Assembly: GCF_014946725.1 (NCBI RefSeq)
Contig: NZ_JACFXY010000016.1
Span: 1 to 58,961, forward strand
Reading direction: 5' to 3'
Length of the DNA stretch: 58,961 nt
DNA from: Mixta mediterraneensis
GTDB lineage: Bacteria > Pseudomonadota > Gammaproteobacteria > Enterobacterales > Enterobacteriaceae
The translations under genes and the position numbers were made by a program. Under the pieces are notes generated by a model. It searched no databases and had not been told where the DNA came from. It worked only from the letters and a program-made list of their open reading frames with translations. This document shows positions 26,444 through 36,569 of the stretch, piece after piece (the stretch's first letter is position 1; each line of letters begins with the position of its first letter).

Positions 26444-28354
26444 TTACTCAACCGGTTGCTGGCGAATAAATGTGATAGCACGCTCAATATCACGGGTGCG
26501 TGGCGTAGGCGGCAAACTGTTAAGAAACAACGCGCCATAAGGACGCGACACCAGACGTTGATCGCAAATCACTAACACTCCGCGGTCGTCGGTATCACGG
26601 ATTAAACGCCCTACGCCCTGTTTAAGGGTAATGACCGCATCAGGTAACTGCACATCAACAAATGGATCACCGCCACGGATACGACAATCTTCCATCCGCG
26701 CTTTTAGCAGTGGGTCTTCCGGCGAGGTAAACGGTAATTTATCAATAATAACCAACGACAGCGCATCCCCGCGCACATCGACGCCTTCCCAGAAACTGCT
26801 GGTCGCCACCAGTAAGGCGTTGCCCTTCTCGATAAATTGTTTTAACAACTGACCTTTACTGGTTTCCCCCTGAAGCAATACCGGCAATGTCATTGAGGCA
26901 CGAAATTCAGCCGCCAGTTCACGCATCATCAAATGTGACGTACAAAGAAAAAAGCAGCGGCCTTTATTGGCGTCGATCAGGGGTTTCATCATCTGAGCCA
27001 GCCGACGGGCGCCCCCAGGGCGATTGGGTTCCGGCAAATTACGCGGCACGCAGAGCAACGCCTGCTGAGAAAAATCAAAGGGGCTGGTGAGGATCAAACT
27101 TTTTGCCTGACTCACGCCCAGACGATCGGCAAAGTGATCCATTTTTTCATTTACCGCCAGCGTTGCAGACGTAAAAATCCACGCGGCCTTGCGGTTATCC
27201 ATCACCTCGCGAAAACGTTCCGCCACCGAAAGAGGCGTGAGCGCCAGGGTAAAATGACGCGAGGTACATTCATACCAGTAGCTGAAGCCCGGTTCGTTGA
27301 TGGCACGTAAGCGTTTTAACCGACTGCGATACAGCGCCGCCCGTTCAAAAGCGGCATCCAGCAAGGCGGAACGCCCCAGCGACATTTTGCTCACGTCGTA
27401 ACACAACTCCAGCGCGTCATCCAGTAAGGTAAACATACGCATGATGCTGGTGTCAGTGAGCAGGTCGCGCAGATTGCCGCGATAGCCTGGCTCACCGAGC
27501 GATAAACGAAAATCCTGCGCACATTGAGCCAGACGGTCGGCTGATTTTTGCAGTTGCTGCACATCGCGCACTTCGGTGCGATACGCGATGATAATATCTT
27601 TGGCAAGGTCTAAAAGCTGGCGGCTGGAAAGTTGTTGACCAAAATACTGACTGGCAATATCGGGAAGCTGATGGGCTTCGTCGAAAATCATGACGTCTGC
27701 TTCGGGAATTAACTCAGCGAAACCGCTTTCTTTAACCACTAAGTCGGCGAGAAACAGATGATGGTTTACCACCACCACATCGGCATCCATGGCGCGCTTA
27801 CGCGCTTTAACGACAAAACAGTCTTTAAACAGCGGGCAATCGCTGCCGAGACAATTGTCGTTAGTGCTGGTGACCAGCGGCCAGATCGGGCTGTCTTCGG
27901 TGACGCCGCCGCAGGTACTGATGTCGCCGTCAGCGGTTTGGGATGACCAGCCGCGTAACGTGACAAGATCGCTGAGCGCCTGCGCGGTAAGATCGCCGCC
28001 CGCCATTGATTGCTGTTCAAGACGTTCCAGGCATAAATAGTTGGAGCGCCCTTTTAATAAAGCTGTTTTGCCCTTGAACTGAAGCGCTTTCGCAATCGTA
28101 GGCAAGTCGCGACCATAAAGTTGATCCTGCAACGCTTTCGAACCGGTTGAAACAATCACTTTTTTCCCGGCCCGTAATGCTGGCGCTAAATAAGCGTAGG
28201 TTTTACCCGTACCGGTTCCCGCTTCAACCACCAGTTCGCCATGATATTTTACGGCTTCTGCTACTGCCTGCGCCATTTCACGCTGCGCTTCACGCGGTTT
28301 GAAACCGGCTAGCGCCTGCGCCAGCGCACCATCAACTGCAAAATCGTCCGCCAC
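26444..28354 (-). CDS. yoaA: DinG-family DNA helicase YoaA
   Basis: The best start is GTG 28354, four bases after GAGG, giving 636 residues, exactly the E. coli length; a TTG four codons upstream is less likely. Walker A EAGTGTGKT is near residue 45 and the DEAH box reads VMIFDEAH. The iron-sulfur cysteines are in NYLCLERL and NCLGSDCPLFKDC, as in XPD/DinG helicases. YoaA acts with the HolC subunit of DNA polymerase III in replication repair and tolerance of chain terminators. Confidence 0.95.
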   Translation of the reverse strand: MADDFAVDGALAQALAGFKPREAQREMAQAVAEAVKYHGELVVEAGTGTGKTYAYLAPALRAGKKVIVSTGSKALQDQLYGRDLPTIAKALQFKGKTALLKGRSNYLCLERLEQQSMAGGDLTAQALSDLVTLRGWSSQTADGDISTCGGVTEDSPIWPLVTSTNDNCLGSDCPLFKDCFVVKARKRAMDADVVVVNHHLFLADLVVKESGFAELIPEADVMIFDEAHQLPDIASQYFGQQLSSRQLLDLAKDIIIAYRTEVRDVQQLQKSADRLAQCAQDFRLSLGEPGYRGNLRDLLTDTSIMRMFTLLDDALELCYDVSKMSLGRSALLDAAFERAALYRSRLKRLRAINEPGFSYWYECTSRHFTLALTPLSVAERFREVMDNRKAAWIFTSATLAVNEKMDHFADRLGVSQAKSLILTSPFDFSQQALLCVPRNLPEPNRPGGARRLAQMMKPLIDANKGRCFFLCTSHLMMRELAAEFRASMTLPVLLQGETSKGQLLKQFIEKGNALLVATSSFWEGVDVRGDALSLVIIDKLPFTSPEDPLLKARMEDCRIRGGDPFVDVQLPDAVITLKQGVGRLIRDTDDRGVLVICDQRLVSRPYGALFLNSLPPTPRTRDIERAITFIRQQPVE

Positions 28355-28730
28355 ATATCCTCTCAAAGAACGGCAAAAACACTGTAATTATGTCAGTATT
28401 GCGCTTACAAAGCAAAACCCTATAAAACAACGCGTTACCTCTTCCTGCTGCATGATTGACAGGCAATAAAATGTGACTTTAATTAACTATGCGCGACATT
28501 TAAGTCACTGGCTTACAGGATTATTTCGAACGATTTTACGCTGCATTGCTGGCGGGATTATGTATTAAATCGACGATTATGCCTCTACACATCCGCAATA
28601 CCTTTACTACCCTGGGCGTTGCGAAAAGAAGTCATTAGTCGCTTTATTGTACCTTCGTGAGTAACCAAAAGCGTGAAATACGATAATGGTAAAATGTCAC
28701 GTACCTGATTAACAGCAACGCCAATACAGA
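28355..28730. other. Non-coding part of the yoaA-yoaB gap
   Basis: These 376 bp hold no open frame with family resemblance. They contain the yoaA promoter region on the left and presumably decayed mobile DNA towards the integrase remnant at 28731. In E. coli yoaA and yoaB are close together and divergent, so the whole 650-bp gap is an insertion scar. Confidence 0.5.
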
Positions 28731-28991
28731 ATGAAAGGCTGCGTTAAGGCGAGCGGGAATTTCAGATTTCACGACCTGCGCCATACGTGGGCAGCGCAGA
28801 GGATTAGGGCTGGCGTCCCTCTCTTCCGTCTTCAGAAAACGAGAAAGGGCAGAGTATCAATAGTATGAGGCGATACATCCACTTGTCATCAGGCCATTTG
28901 TCACTGCACGCGACGTTATTTGATGATATTTTTACCCCAACTGCCCCAACTATGCTCCACATCGATTTAACGCGTGGAACAAACGATGATT
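28731..28991 (+). pseudogene. Phage-type tyrosine recombinase, decayed C-terminal remnant
   Basis: From 28731 the frame reads MKGCVKASGNFRFHDLRHTW and on to AAQRIRAGVPLFRLQ, the HxLRHTW active-site block of phage integrases. A one-base loss near 28825-28832 then shifts the frame. The continuation NEKGQSINSMRRYIHLSSGHL matches the end of the same domain, where MxRRYxHL holds the nucleophile tyrosine. It ends at TAA 28989-28991. The N-terminal two thirds are missing. No tRNA or second att site is visible beside it. Confidence 0.85.
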
Positions 28992-29002
28992 AAGGTATTG
29001 AA

Positions 29003-29356
29003 ATGTCCAGTCAAATTATGAGAATTGAACCAGTAGAACACCGCATGTCTGAAGCGGTGATTTACAACGACACCATTTATTACACCAGCGTACCGGAAAA
29101 TCTTGATGAAGATGCCGAAGCGCAGACCGCAAATGCCTTAGCGGTGATTGACGCGCTGTTAACGCGTGTTGGTAGTGATAAAAGCAAAATCCTTGATGCA
29201 ACCATTTTTCTGGTCGATAAAGCCGATTTTGCAGCCATGAACCGCGCGTGGGACGCATGGGTTTCTCCTGGTAACGCCCCGGTTCGCTGTACGGTTCAGG
29301 CAGGCCTAATGAACCCGAAATACAAAGTGGAAATCAAAATTATCGCAGCTCGCTAA
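29003..29356 (+). CDS. yoaB: RidA-family protein YoaB
   Basis: The 117-residue protein has the RidA/YjgF fold, with the conserved arginine and C-terminal block APVRCTVQAGLMNPKYKVEIKI almost identical to E. coli YoaB. RidA relatives hydrolyse reactive enamine/imine intermediates; the role of YoaB itself is not established. A second ATG at 29018 is also possible. It is convergent with yoaH. Confidence 0.93.
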   Translation: MSSQIMRIEPVEHRMSEAVIYNDTIYYTSVPENLDEDAEAQTANALAVIDALLTRVGSDKSKILDATIFLVDKADFAAMNRAWDAWVSPGNAPVRCTVQAGLMNPKYKVEIKIIAAR

Positions 29357-29371
29357 GCCGCGCGCCGGGCG

Positions 29372-29560
29372 TCAGGCTTCGTCATCTTCATCTTCTTCGA
29401 AGCGCGCCCGGATTTGCTCGCCGGTATGGGTTTGACGAATTTCCTGCGCGACCTGAGTAATCGCCTCTCCGCTGGACATGCCGCCCGCCATCAGTTCTTG
29501 TATCCGCTCGACAGCCTGCTGTTGCTGTTCATGAGAAAGTGCTGGTAAGCCTGTAAACAT
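29372..29560 (-). CDS. yoaH: YoaH, UPF0181 protein
   Basis: This 62-residue protein matches E. coli YoaH (59). Helical HEQQQQAVERIQELMAGGMSSGEAI is followed by an acidic tail (FEEDEDDEA). It is small, soluble and of unknown function. It is divergent from pabB, as in E. coli. Confidence 0.9.
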   Translation of the reverse strand: MFTGLPALSHEQQQQAVERIQELMAGGMSSGEAITQVAQEIRQTHTGEQIRARFEEDEDDEA

Positions 29561-29669
29561 CTTCTACTCCTGCTGTTGGGCTGACATTATTCCATGTGGA
29601 ACAAACAGGTGCCAGTCAGTTAAAAATATGTCAGTCTAATGTCCACTTTGATGTTTGATCTTTTGCCCG

Positions 29670-31028
29670 ATGATTGTTGAAACCCTCAGCTTACACTATA
29701 CCCCGGATGCATTAACGCAGCGTTTTGCCCGTATCGCGCATCTTCGCTGGGCAATGTTGCTCTCTTCAGGCAACGCCGATCATGCCGATAACCGTTTTGA
29801 TATTCTTGTTGCTGACCCACGCGTAACATTAGTGACGCATGGCGCACAGACGACGATCCGCCAGGATGATGTCATTACTGAATCCAGTGACGATCCCCTG
29901 CTGTTGCTGCAGCAGCAATGCGCTGCGCTGGGGGTTTCACCTGACAGACATCCCGATTTCCCTTTTCAGGGCGGCGCATTAGGTCTGTTTGGCTATGATT
30001 TAGGTCGGCGTTTTGAACCTTTACCAGACAACGCCAAGCGCGATCTCAGCACCCCGGATATGGCAGTTGGCATTTATGACTGGGCGTTAATTGCCGACCA
30101 TCATCGCCAGCGTCTGACGTTGGTTGCGCTGAAAGAGGTGCATTCGCGCTGGGCGTGGCTTGCAGGCTGGCCGGCGCGTATCGCCCCTCCCTTTTCGCTT
30201 ACCCACGGCTGGCAGTCCAACCTGAGTTTCGATGAATATGCGCAGCGTTTTCATGCCGTACAGGCTTATATCCAGGCGGGAGATTGTTATCAGGTCAATC
30301 TGGCTCAACGCTTTCAGGCGGGTTATCAGGGCGATGAATGGCAGGCTTTTTGCGCGCTCAGTGCAGCCAATCGAGCCCCTTTTAGCGCGTTTTTACGCTT
30401 ACCTGATAGCGTGATCCTTAGCGTGTCGCCTGAACGTTTTCTCGCGCTGGATGAAGGCGTCATTGAGGCACGCCCGATTAAAGGAACGCTTCCCCGTCTT
30501 GACGATCCCCAGGCCGATCGCCAGCAAGCGGAAAATTTGGCGGTCTCAGAAAAAGATCGTGCTGAAAATCTGATGATTGTCGATCTGTTACGTAATGATA
30601 TTGGCCGCGTCGCACTGCCGGGATCGGTCAGCGTGCCCGAACTGTTTGTCGTGGAAGCCTTTCCGGCGGTACATCATCTGGTCAGCACCATCCGGGCCAC
30701 CTTACCCAGGGCTTTGCATGCCACAGATTTATTACGCGCCTGCTTTCCAGGGGGATCAATTACGGGGGCGCCGAAAATCCGGGCGATGCAAATTATTGAT
30801 GAACTCGAACCGCAGCGCCGCAATGCCTGGTGCGGGAGTATTGGGTATCTTAGCCTGTGTGGGCGCATGGATACCAGTATCACCATTCGCACGTTGATTG
30901 CTGAAAACCAGCAGCTTTATTGCTCCGCAGGCGGCGGCTTAGTGGCGGATAGCGAACTTCACGCGGAATATCAGGAAACTTTTCATAAGGTGAGCCGCAT
31001 TTTGCCCGCCCTGGACAAAGGTGTGTAA
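29670..31028 (+). CDS. pabB: Aminodeoxychorismate synthase component PabB
   Basis: Start at ATG 29670 (MIVETLSLHYTPDAL) gives 452 residues (E. coli 453). The PIKGT motif with its reactive lysine (K271) distinguishes PabB from most TrpE. AENLMIVDLLRNDIGRV and PGGSITGAPKIRAM are the chorismate-binding blocks. With the glutaminase PabA it makes 4-amino-4-deoxychorismate for folate synthesis. nudL begins on the base after the pabB stop codon. Confidence 0.96.
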   Translation: MIVETLSLHYTPDALTQRFARIAHLRWAMLLSSGNADHADNRFDILVADPRVTLVTHGAQTTIRQDDVITESSDDPLLLLQQQCAALGVSPDRHPDFPFQGGALGLFGYDLGRRFEPLPDNAKRDLSTPDMAVGIYDWALIADHHRQRLTLVALKEVHSRWAWLAGWPARIAPPFSLTHGWQSNLSFDEYAQRFHAVQAYIQAGDCYQVNLAQRFQAGYQGDEWQAFCALSAANRAPFSAFLRLPDSVILSVSPERFLALDEGVIEARPIKGTLPRLDDPQADRQQAENLAVSEKDRAENLMIVDLLRNDIGRVALPGSVSVPELFVVEAFPAVHHLVSTIRATLPRALHATDLLRACFPGGSITGAPKIRAMQIIDELEPQRRNAWCGSIGYLSLCGRMDTSITIRTLIAENQQLYCSAGGGLVADSELHAEYQETFHKVSRILPALDKGV

Positions 31029-31598
31029 ATGACGCCGTCGCTGACGCTTGATGCCTTTCGCAGCCGGTTTCTGTTACACCAGCCGCTACAACACACACAG
31101 CCGCTGGCGGGGCGTCATGCCGCAGTGTTAGTGCCGATTATAGCGCGCGATGAACCCGGCCTGTTATTAACGCAGCGATCTCATGCGTTGCGTAAACATG
31201 CCGGCCAGGTTGCTTTTCCTGGCGGTATGCAGGACGCCAGCGATCAATCCCTGATCATTACCGCACTGCGCGAAGCGCATGAAGAAGTCGGCATCGATCC
31301 ACAGCATGTTGAGATCCTTGGTCGTTTGCCTGCGGTAACGAGCAGTACCGGTTTTCAGGTCACGCCTGTTGTGGGCATCATCCCTCCTACCCTACCGCTG
31401 CGCCTCAATTTTGATGAGGTGCAAAGCGCCTTTGAAATGCCGCTCGCCGAAGCGCTACAGCTTAGCCGCTATGCTTCTTTAGAGATCCACCGCGCTGGTA
31501 TCCGGCACCCTGTCTGGTTGTCTTTATACGAAAAATATTTAGTCTGGGGCATGACCGCAGGGATTATCCGCGCGCTCAGTCAGCAGATCGCCTTATAG
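31029..31598 (+). CDS. nudL: CoA pyrophosphatase NudL (Nudix)
   Basis: The protein has 189 residues. The UPF0035 block LLTQRSHALRKHAGQVAFPGG is followed by a Nudix box ending REAHEEVGI. The family hydrolyses CoA and CoA derivatives to 3',5'-ADP and 4'-phosphopantetheine. Its ATG directly abuts the pabB TAA, so translation is probably coupled. sdaA follows, as in E. coli. Confidence 0.94.
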   Translation: MTPSLTLDAFRSRFLLHQPLQHTQPLAGRHAAVLVPIIARDEPGLLLTQRSHALRKHAGQVAFPGGMQDASDQSLIITALREAHEEVGIDPQHVEILGRLPAVTSSTGFQVTPVVGIIPPTLPLRLNFDEVQSAFEMPLAEALQLSRYASLEIHRAGIRHPVWLSLYEKYLVWGMTAGIIRALSQQIAL

Positions 31599-31783
31599 CG
31601 CCCAGTTTTCGTCTCAGTATTTCCTTAACGCGCCTGTAATCTGGCCCCGCGCTATAATTTTTTCTCGTCCTTTTTATTAGTTTATTTCATGCGAAAACAT
31701 GCTCACTTCCCTTTTGGGATGGTTACTATTAGCGCCATTAACTGCGACGGCAGGCTTAGAATAATTTGTGAGGAGTGTCACTG

Positions 31784-33148
31784 ATGATTAGCGTTTTCGA
31801 CATGTTTAAAGTGGGCATTGGTCCATCCAGCTCTCACACTGTCGGCCCAATGAAAGCAGGGAAACAGTTCGTGGATCTGTTAGCCGAACAGGGAAAACTG
31901 CATCAAGTGACGCGAATTGCGGTTGATGTTTACGGCTCGCTGTCATTGACCGGTAAAGGTCACCATACTGATATTGCCATTATTATGGGACTCGCGGGCG
32001 AATCACCGGAAAGCGTGGATATTGACGCTATTCCTGCATTCATCAAAGACGTCGGGCAACGTGAACGTCTGTTGCTGGCTAAAGGCGCGCATGAAGTCGA
32101 TTTCCCACGTGAAGGCGGCATGGTATTTCGCAGCGATAACCTCTCGCTGCATGAAAATGGTATGCGTTTATTAGCGTTTACGGGCGATTTATTGATTCTG
32201 TCTAAAACCTATTATTCGGTGGGCGGCGGCTTCATTGTTGATGAAGAACATTTTGGTCAATCTGCATTAGATGAAGTTTCGGTTCCCTGGCCTTTTCACT
32301 CTGCCAAAGATTTGCTCGCGCATTGCCGTGAAACCGGCTTATCACTTTCTGGTTTAGTGATGAAAAATGAGTTGGCTTTGCATTCGCGGGACGAAATCTA
32401 TGCTTACTTCACAACCATTTGGCAAACGATGCAGGCTTGTATCGACCGGGGTTTAAATACCGAAGGCGTATTGCCCGGTCCGCTGCGGGTACCACGTCGC
32501 GCCGCATCGCTGCGTCGCCTTTTAGTTTCCTCAACGAAACATTCTAACGATCCGATGAACGTGATCGACTGGGTGAATATGTTTGCGCTGGCGGTCAATG
32601 AAGAGAATGCGGCCGGTGGACGGGTGGTTACCGCGCCAACTAACGGCGCCTGCGGGATTGTGCCTGCCGTGTTAGCCTACTACGACCATTTTATTGAAAC
32701 CGTCACGCCGGATATTTTTATCCGCTATTTTTTGGCGTCCGGTGCCATTGGCGTGCTGTATAAAATGAACGCGTCTATTTCAGGTGCAGAAGTGGGATGT
32801 CAGGGTGAAGTCGGCGTCGCCTGCTCCATGGCGGCAGCGGGTCTGGCAGAACTGTTGGGCGGCAGTCCCGAACAGGTGTGTGTCGCGGCGGAAATTGGCA
32901 TGGAGCATAACCTGGGTTTAACCTGCGATCCGGTTGCGGGTCAGGTCCAGGTTCCCTGCATTGAGCGCAATGCGATCGCCTCGGTGAAAGCCATTAATGC
33001 GGCGCGCATGGCATTACGTCGTACCAGCGAACCGCGCGTCTCGCTCGATAAAGTCATTGAGACGATGTACGAAACCGGTAAAGACATGAACGCGAAGTAT
33101 CGCGAAACCTCACGCGGCGGCCTGGCAATTAAAGTTCAGTGTGACTAA
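31784..33148 (+). CDS. sdaA: L-serine dehydratase SdaA
   Basis: ATG 31784 (MISVFDMFKVGIGPSSSHTVGPM) gives 454 residues, as in E. coli; a GTG three codons earlier is not needed. It is an iron-sulfur type serine deaminase, with cluster cysteines likely in EVGCQGEVG, TCDPVAG and VPCIERN. It converts serine to pyruvate and ammonia. In E. coli it is controlled by Lrp. A terminator follows at 33247. Confidence 0.97.
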   Translation: MISVFDMFKVGIGPSSSHTVGPMKAGKQFVDLLAEQGKLHQVTRIAVDVYGSLSLTGKGHHTDIAIIMGLAGESPESVDIDAIPAFIKDVGQRERLLLAKGAHEVDFPREGGMVFRSDNLSLHENGMRLLAFTGDLLILSKTYYSVGGGFIVDEEHFGQSALDEVSVPWPFHSAKDLLAHCRETGLSLSGLVMKNELALHSRDEIYAYFTTIWQTMQACIDRGLNTEGVLPGPLRVPRRAASLRRLLVSSTKHSNDPMNVIDWVNMFALAVNEENAAGGRVVTAPTNGACGIVPAVLAYYDHFIETVTPDIFIRYFLASGAIGVLYKMNASISGAEVGCQGEVGVACSMAAAGLAELLGGSPEQVCVAAEIGMEHNLGLTCDPVAGQVQVPCIERNAIASVKAINAARMALRRTSEPRVSLDKVIETMYETGKDMNAKYRETSRGGLAIKVQCD

Positions 33149-33246
33149 TTTAAGCGCATCGTGAGCTGATCAAATAACGTGCAATCGTATTAAAATCCGC
33201 ATCCTACGCTATCTCAGCCTCACAGAATTCTGTAGAGTGATTTTCC

Positions 33247-33274
33247 GCGCGATCTTAGGGTCGCGCTGTTTTTT
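33247..33274 (+). terminator. Terminator after sdaA
   Basis: GCGCGA (33247-33252) pairs with TCGCGC (33261-33266), followed by TGTTTTTT. Confidence 0.75.
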
Positions 33275-33376
33275 AGTGCCGCTTTTTTTCAGAAGCACGG
33301 CCTAAATCTGGACCGTGTCGTGCCGATAATCACTCGTTACATTGGCTTTTTCTTGTTTTTGGGAAGGTGGTTACTG

Positions 33377-34939
33377 ATGCTTATGGCCCAGCATTTTGTT
33401 GGACAGTTCAGACGCAAACGTTTATTTATTGCGTTAGTGATCGCCATTATCGTGCTTATCCTGACGCTGGCTTTCCGTTTTTTTGAAGAAAAGTCACGTA
33501 TTCAACATCAGGCGCTCAATTTTGCGGATAACGCCATTATGCGTTTTGATCGGATGTTCTCGCCACTGGATGTTTCCGCTAACAATGCCCTGGGCCTGGT
33601 GGGCGTTCCCTGCCAGGCGATGCGCTTCCCGCTGATCGAAAAAATTTCAGCCTTACAAACCGTGCGCGCCATGCTGCTGGTAAAAAACGATACCATCTAT
33701 TGTTCCAGTATTTACGGCCCGCGACATATTTCCTTTAGCCAGACCTATCCTGAAATAGCGCTTAACCATCAGCGCATGATTTTGTCGGTTGATACCTATT
33801 TATTGCAAGGCTCGCCGGTTTTGCTGCTCTGGACGCCAAAAAGCCTGGATAACCGTTCGGGCATTTTGCAGGTCGTTAATATAGAGTTGATGAGTAATTA
33901 TCTGCTTGAACCGCAATTACCCTGGGTTGAACGGGCAATTCTTAATGTAAATGGCGAAAGCCTGGAATATGGCAATCCGCTGATAGAACCCACCGTGCCT
34001 TCAGACGACGAGGTGAGTTATAATAAGGCTTCGTTACGTTACCCGTTTACTATCACGCTTTATGGTCCATCACCGTCACGGCTGGCGCTGGCAACGTTGC
34101 CCTCCCAGCTGCCGCTGGCACTGTTGTTGAGCCTGCTGATGGGCTATATCGTTTGGCTTGCCACCGCCAACCGCATGAGCCTGAGCTGGCAAATTAGTTA
34201 CGGCATCACCGCCAATGAATTTATGGTGTATTGCCAGCCGCTGATCAATGCCAAAACCGGTGAATGTGATGGCATTGAGCTGCTGTTACGCTGGCACAAT
34301 GCACGACAGGGCTGGATTGCCCCAGATGTGTTTATCCCGCTGGCCGAACGCCAAAACTTAATCGCCCCTCTTACCCGCTTTGTGTTTAATCAGGCTGTGG
34401 CCCATCTACCCCAGCTTCCGCGCTGCCCGTCATTCCATATTGCGGTTAATGTCGCGGCCAGCCACTTTCGCGATCAGGCTATTTTGGACGATCTCCATAA
34501 ACTTTGGTGGCCAGCCAATCCGGTTCCTAAGTTAGTGGTGGAATTAACCGAGCGGGATGCTTTACCGGTCGTCGATCAGTCGGTTATTTCTCAGCTACAT
34601 GAAATTGGCGTCAGACTGGCGATTGATGATTTCGGCACCGGGCACAGTTCATTGTCATATCTGAAAGATTTACAACCAGATGTGCTTAAAATCGATAAAA
34701 TTTTTACCGCCGCTATTGGCACCGATGCAATTAACGCCACCGTGACGGATATGGTTATTTCACTGGCACAGCGGCTGAATATTAGTTTGGTTGCTGAAGG
34801 GGTCGAGACAGCAGAACAGGCGGCTTATCTGCGCGAGCGCGGTGTCGATCATCTGCAAGGCTATTTCTATGCGCGTCCCATGCCGCTGGGAGATTTTCCG
34901 GCATGGCTGAATCAGCATAAGACGAATATTGAAGCCTGA
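33377..34939 (+). CDS. pdeD: Cyclic-di-GMP phosphodiesterase PdeD (CSS-EAL)
   Basis: ATG 33377 lies six bases after AAGGTGG and gives 520 residues (E. coli YoaD 532). One membrane helix near the start (FIALVIAIIVLILTLAF) is followed by a periplasmic CSS domain with YCSSIYG, whose cysteines respond to the Dsb system. A second helix near 265 (LALLLSLLMGYIVWLA) leads to a full EAL domain: ELLLRW, ELTERDAL, DDFGTGHSS, LKIDK and VAEGVET. All metal-binding acids appear present, so it should degrade c-di-GMP. Confidence 0.94.
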   Translation: MLMAQHFVGQFRRKRLFIALVIAIIVLILTLAFRFFEEKSRIQHQALNFADNAIMRFDRMFSPLDVSANNALGLVGVPCQAMRFPLIEKISALQTVRAMLLVKNDTIYCSSIYGPRHISFSQTYPEIALNHQRMILSVDTYLLQGSPVLLLWTPKSLDNRSGILQVVNIELMSNYLLEPQLPWVERAILNVNGESLEYGNPLIEPTVPSDDEVSYNKASLRYPFTITLYGPSPSRLALATLPSQLPLALLLSLLMGYIVWLATANRMSLSWQISYGITANEFMVYCQPLINAKTGECDGIELLLRWHNARQGWIAPDVFIPLAERQNLIAPLTRFVFNQAVAHLPQLPRCPSFHIAVNVAASHFRDQAILDDLHKLWWPANPVPKLVVELTERDALPVVDQSVISQLHEIGVRLAIDDFGTGHSSLSYLKDLQPDVLKIDKIFTAAIGTDAINATVTDMVISLAQRLNISLVAEGVETAEQAAYLRERGVDHLQGYFYARPMPLGDFPAWLNQHKTNIEA

Positions 34940-34960
34940 TTCGCCTTTTTCGACACAAGC

Positions 34961-34990
34961 AGCGCACCGTTGAAGGGTGCGCTTTCATTC
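34961..34990. terminator. Terminator between pdeD and yoaE
   Basis: AGCGCACC (34961-34968) pairs with GGTGCGCT (34976-34983), followed by TTCATT. It lies between convergent genes. Confidence 0.7.
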
Positions 34991-35003
34991 ACCTTAGCGC
35001 CAT

Positions 35004-36569
35004 TTATGCGCCATCTTCCTCATCTTCATGCGGTTTGTCTTTGGTCACGCGGACCAGGTCAACGCGATAATCAGTTGCTTCGATAATCTGGAAGTGAAGC
35101 GGTTCAATATCAATCACTTCTCCCGGTAGCGGCAACTGGCCTTTCTGAGCAATCAATAAACCCGCCAGCGAGGCATGATCCTCTTCTGGATCGACCAGTT
35201 CATGAAAATCGAGTAACTGCTGTAACGAATGCAAATCCGTACCGCCCTTTACCAGCCAGCCATCACCATCCGCAATAATATCGGGTGTCTCGTCCTCATC
35301 CGGGAATTCCCCGGCAATGGCTTCCAGCACGTCCAGTGGTGTGATTAAGCCCTGAACCACGCCGAACTCATTGGTGATAATGACAAAACTTCCCTTGGCT
35401 CGGCGCAACACGCCCAGCAGGTTGATAGGATCCAGCGTTTCTGGCACCACAATGGCAGGCGTGCTGGCAGCAAAGGTGGCAACGTCCATACCATGTTCCA
35501 GTGCCACCAACAACTCTTTGGCACGCACCACGCCAACGATTTCATCCAGTTCGCCGCGACATACCGGAAACAGACTGTGAGGCGTATCAAGGAGTTGAAT
35601 GCGAATTTCATCCAGCGGACGGTTTGCATCAACCCAGGAAATGTCACTGCGTGGCGTCATTATGCTGCGAACTGAGCGTGATGCCAGCGTCAATACGCCG
35701 TTAATCATATAACGCTCTTCATCTTTAAACGCTTCCTGCGGCATGGCTTCCATTAAGGATGACTCTTCGCTGGTTGCCGCCTGCGTACGGTTTCGCCCCC
35801 CCATCAGACGCAAAATAGCCTCTGCGGTACGCTCACGCAGCGGTCGATGTGACTGATGACGAATGAAATTGCGACGCGCAATCTGGTTAAACAATTCAAT
35901 CAGAATCGAGAAGCCAATCGCGGCATACAGGTAACCTTTAGGAATATGGAAGCCAAAGCCTTCTGCCACCAGCGACAAACCGATCATCAACAGGAAGCTC
36001 AGACACAGCACAACGACGGTGGGATGGGCGTTAACAAAGTTAGTCAGCGGCTTTGACGCCAGCAGCATTATACCCATCGCAATCACGACAGCGGTCATCA
36101 TCACCGGTAGATGGTTCACCATACCGACAGCCGTAATGACCGCATCAAGTGAGAACACCGCATCCAGCACCACAATTTGCGTCACAACTGCCCAGAAACT
36201 GGCGTAGCCACGATTGCCTGACCCATCAAGCGGACGATTTTCTAACCGTTCATGTAACTCCATTGTGGCTTTAAATAACAGGAAGATCCCTCCCGCCAGC
36301 AAAATCAAATCTCGCCCGGCAAAGCTGAAGCCACCTACGCTAAACAGAGGACGTGTTAGCGTCACCATCCAGGATATCAGTGAAAGTAGCCCCAGACGCA
36401 TCACCAGCGCCAGTGACAAACCGATCAGGCGCGCTTTATCACGCTGCTTCGGTGGCAGCTTATCAGCCAGGATGGCGATAAAGACCAGATTATCGATGCC
36501 TAAAACAATTTCCAACACGACAAGCGTTAATAAACCCGCCCAGATCGAGGGGTCGAATAGAAGTTCCAT
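35004..36569 (-). CDS. yoaE: TerC/CBS/CorC membrane protein YoaE
   Basis: The protein has 521 residues (E. coli 518). A TerC-type membrane domain (1-~215, GIDNLVFIAILADKLP) is followed by a cytosolic CBS pair (~300-425, SIMTPRSDISWVD) and a CorC/HlyC domain (~435-515). Families of this design are linked to metal-ion efflux or homeostasis; the substrate of YoaE is not known. It is divergent from manX across a 508-bp regulatory region. Confidence 0.93.
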   Translation of the reverse strand: MELLFDPSIWAGLLTLVVLEIVLGIDNLVFIAILADKLPPKQRDKARLIGLSLALVMRLGLLSLISWMVTLTRPLFSVGGFSFAGRDLILLAGGIFLLFKATMELHERLENRPLDGSGNRGYASFWAVVTQIVVLDAVFSLDAVITAVGMVNHLPVMMTAVVIAMGIMLLASKPLTNFVNAHPTVVVLCLSFLLMIGLSLVAEGFGFHIPKGYLYAAIGFSILIELFNQIARRNFIRHQSHRPLRERTAEAILRLMGGRNRTQAATSEESSLMEAMPQEAFKDEERYMINGVLTLASRSVRSIMTPRSDISWVDANRPLDEIRIQLLDTPHSLFPVCRGELDEIVGVVRAKELLVALEHGMDVATFAASTPAIVVPETLDPINLLGVLRRAKGSFVIITNEFGVVQGLITPLDVLEAIAGEFPDEDETPDIIADGDGWLVKGGTDLHSLQQLLDFHELVDPEEDHASLAGLLIAQKGQLPLPGEVIDIEPLHFQIIEATDYRVDLVRVTKDKPHEDEEDGA

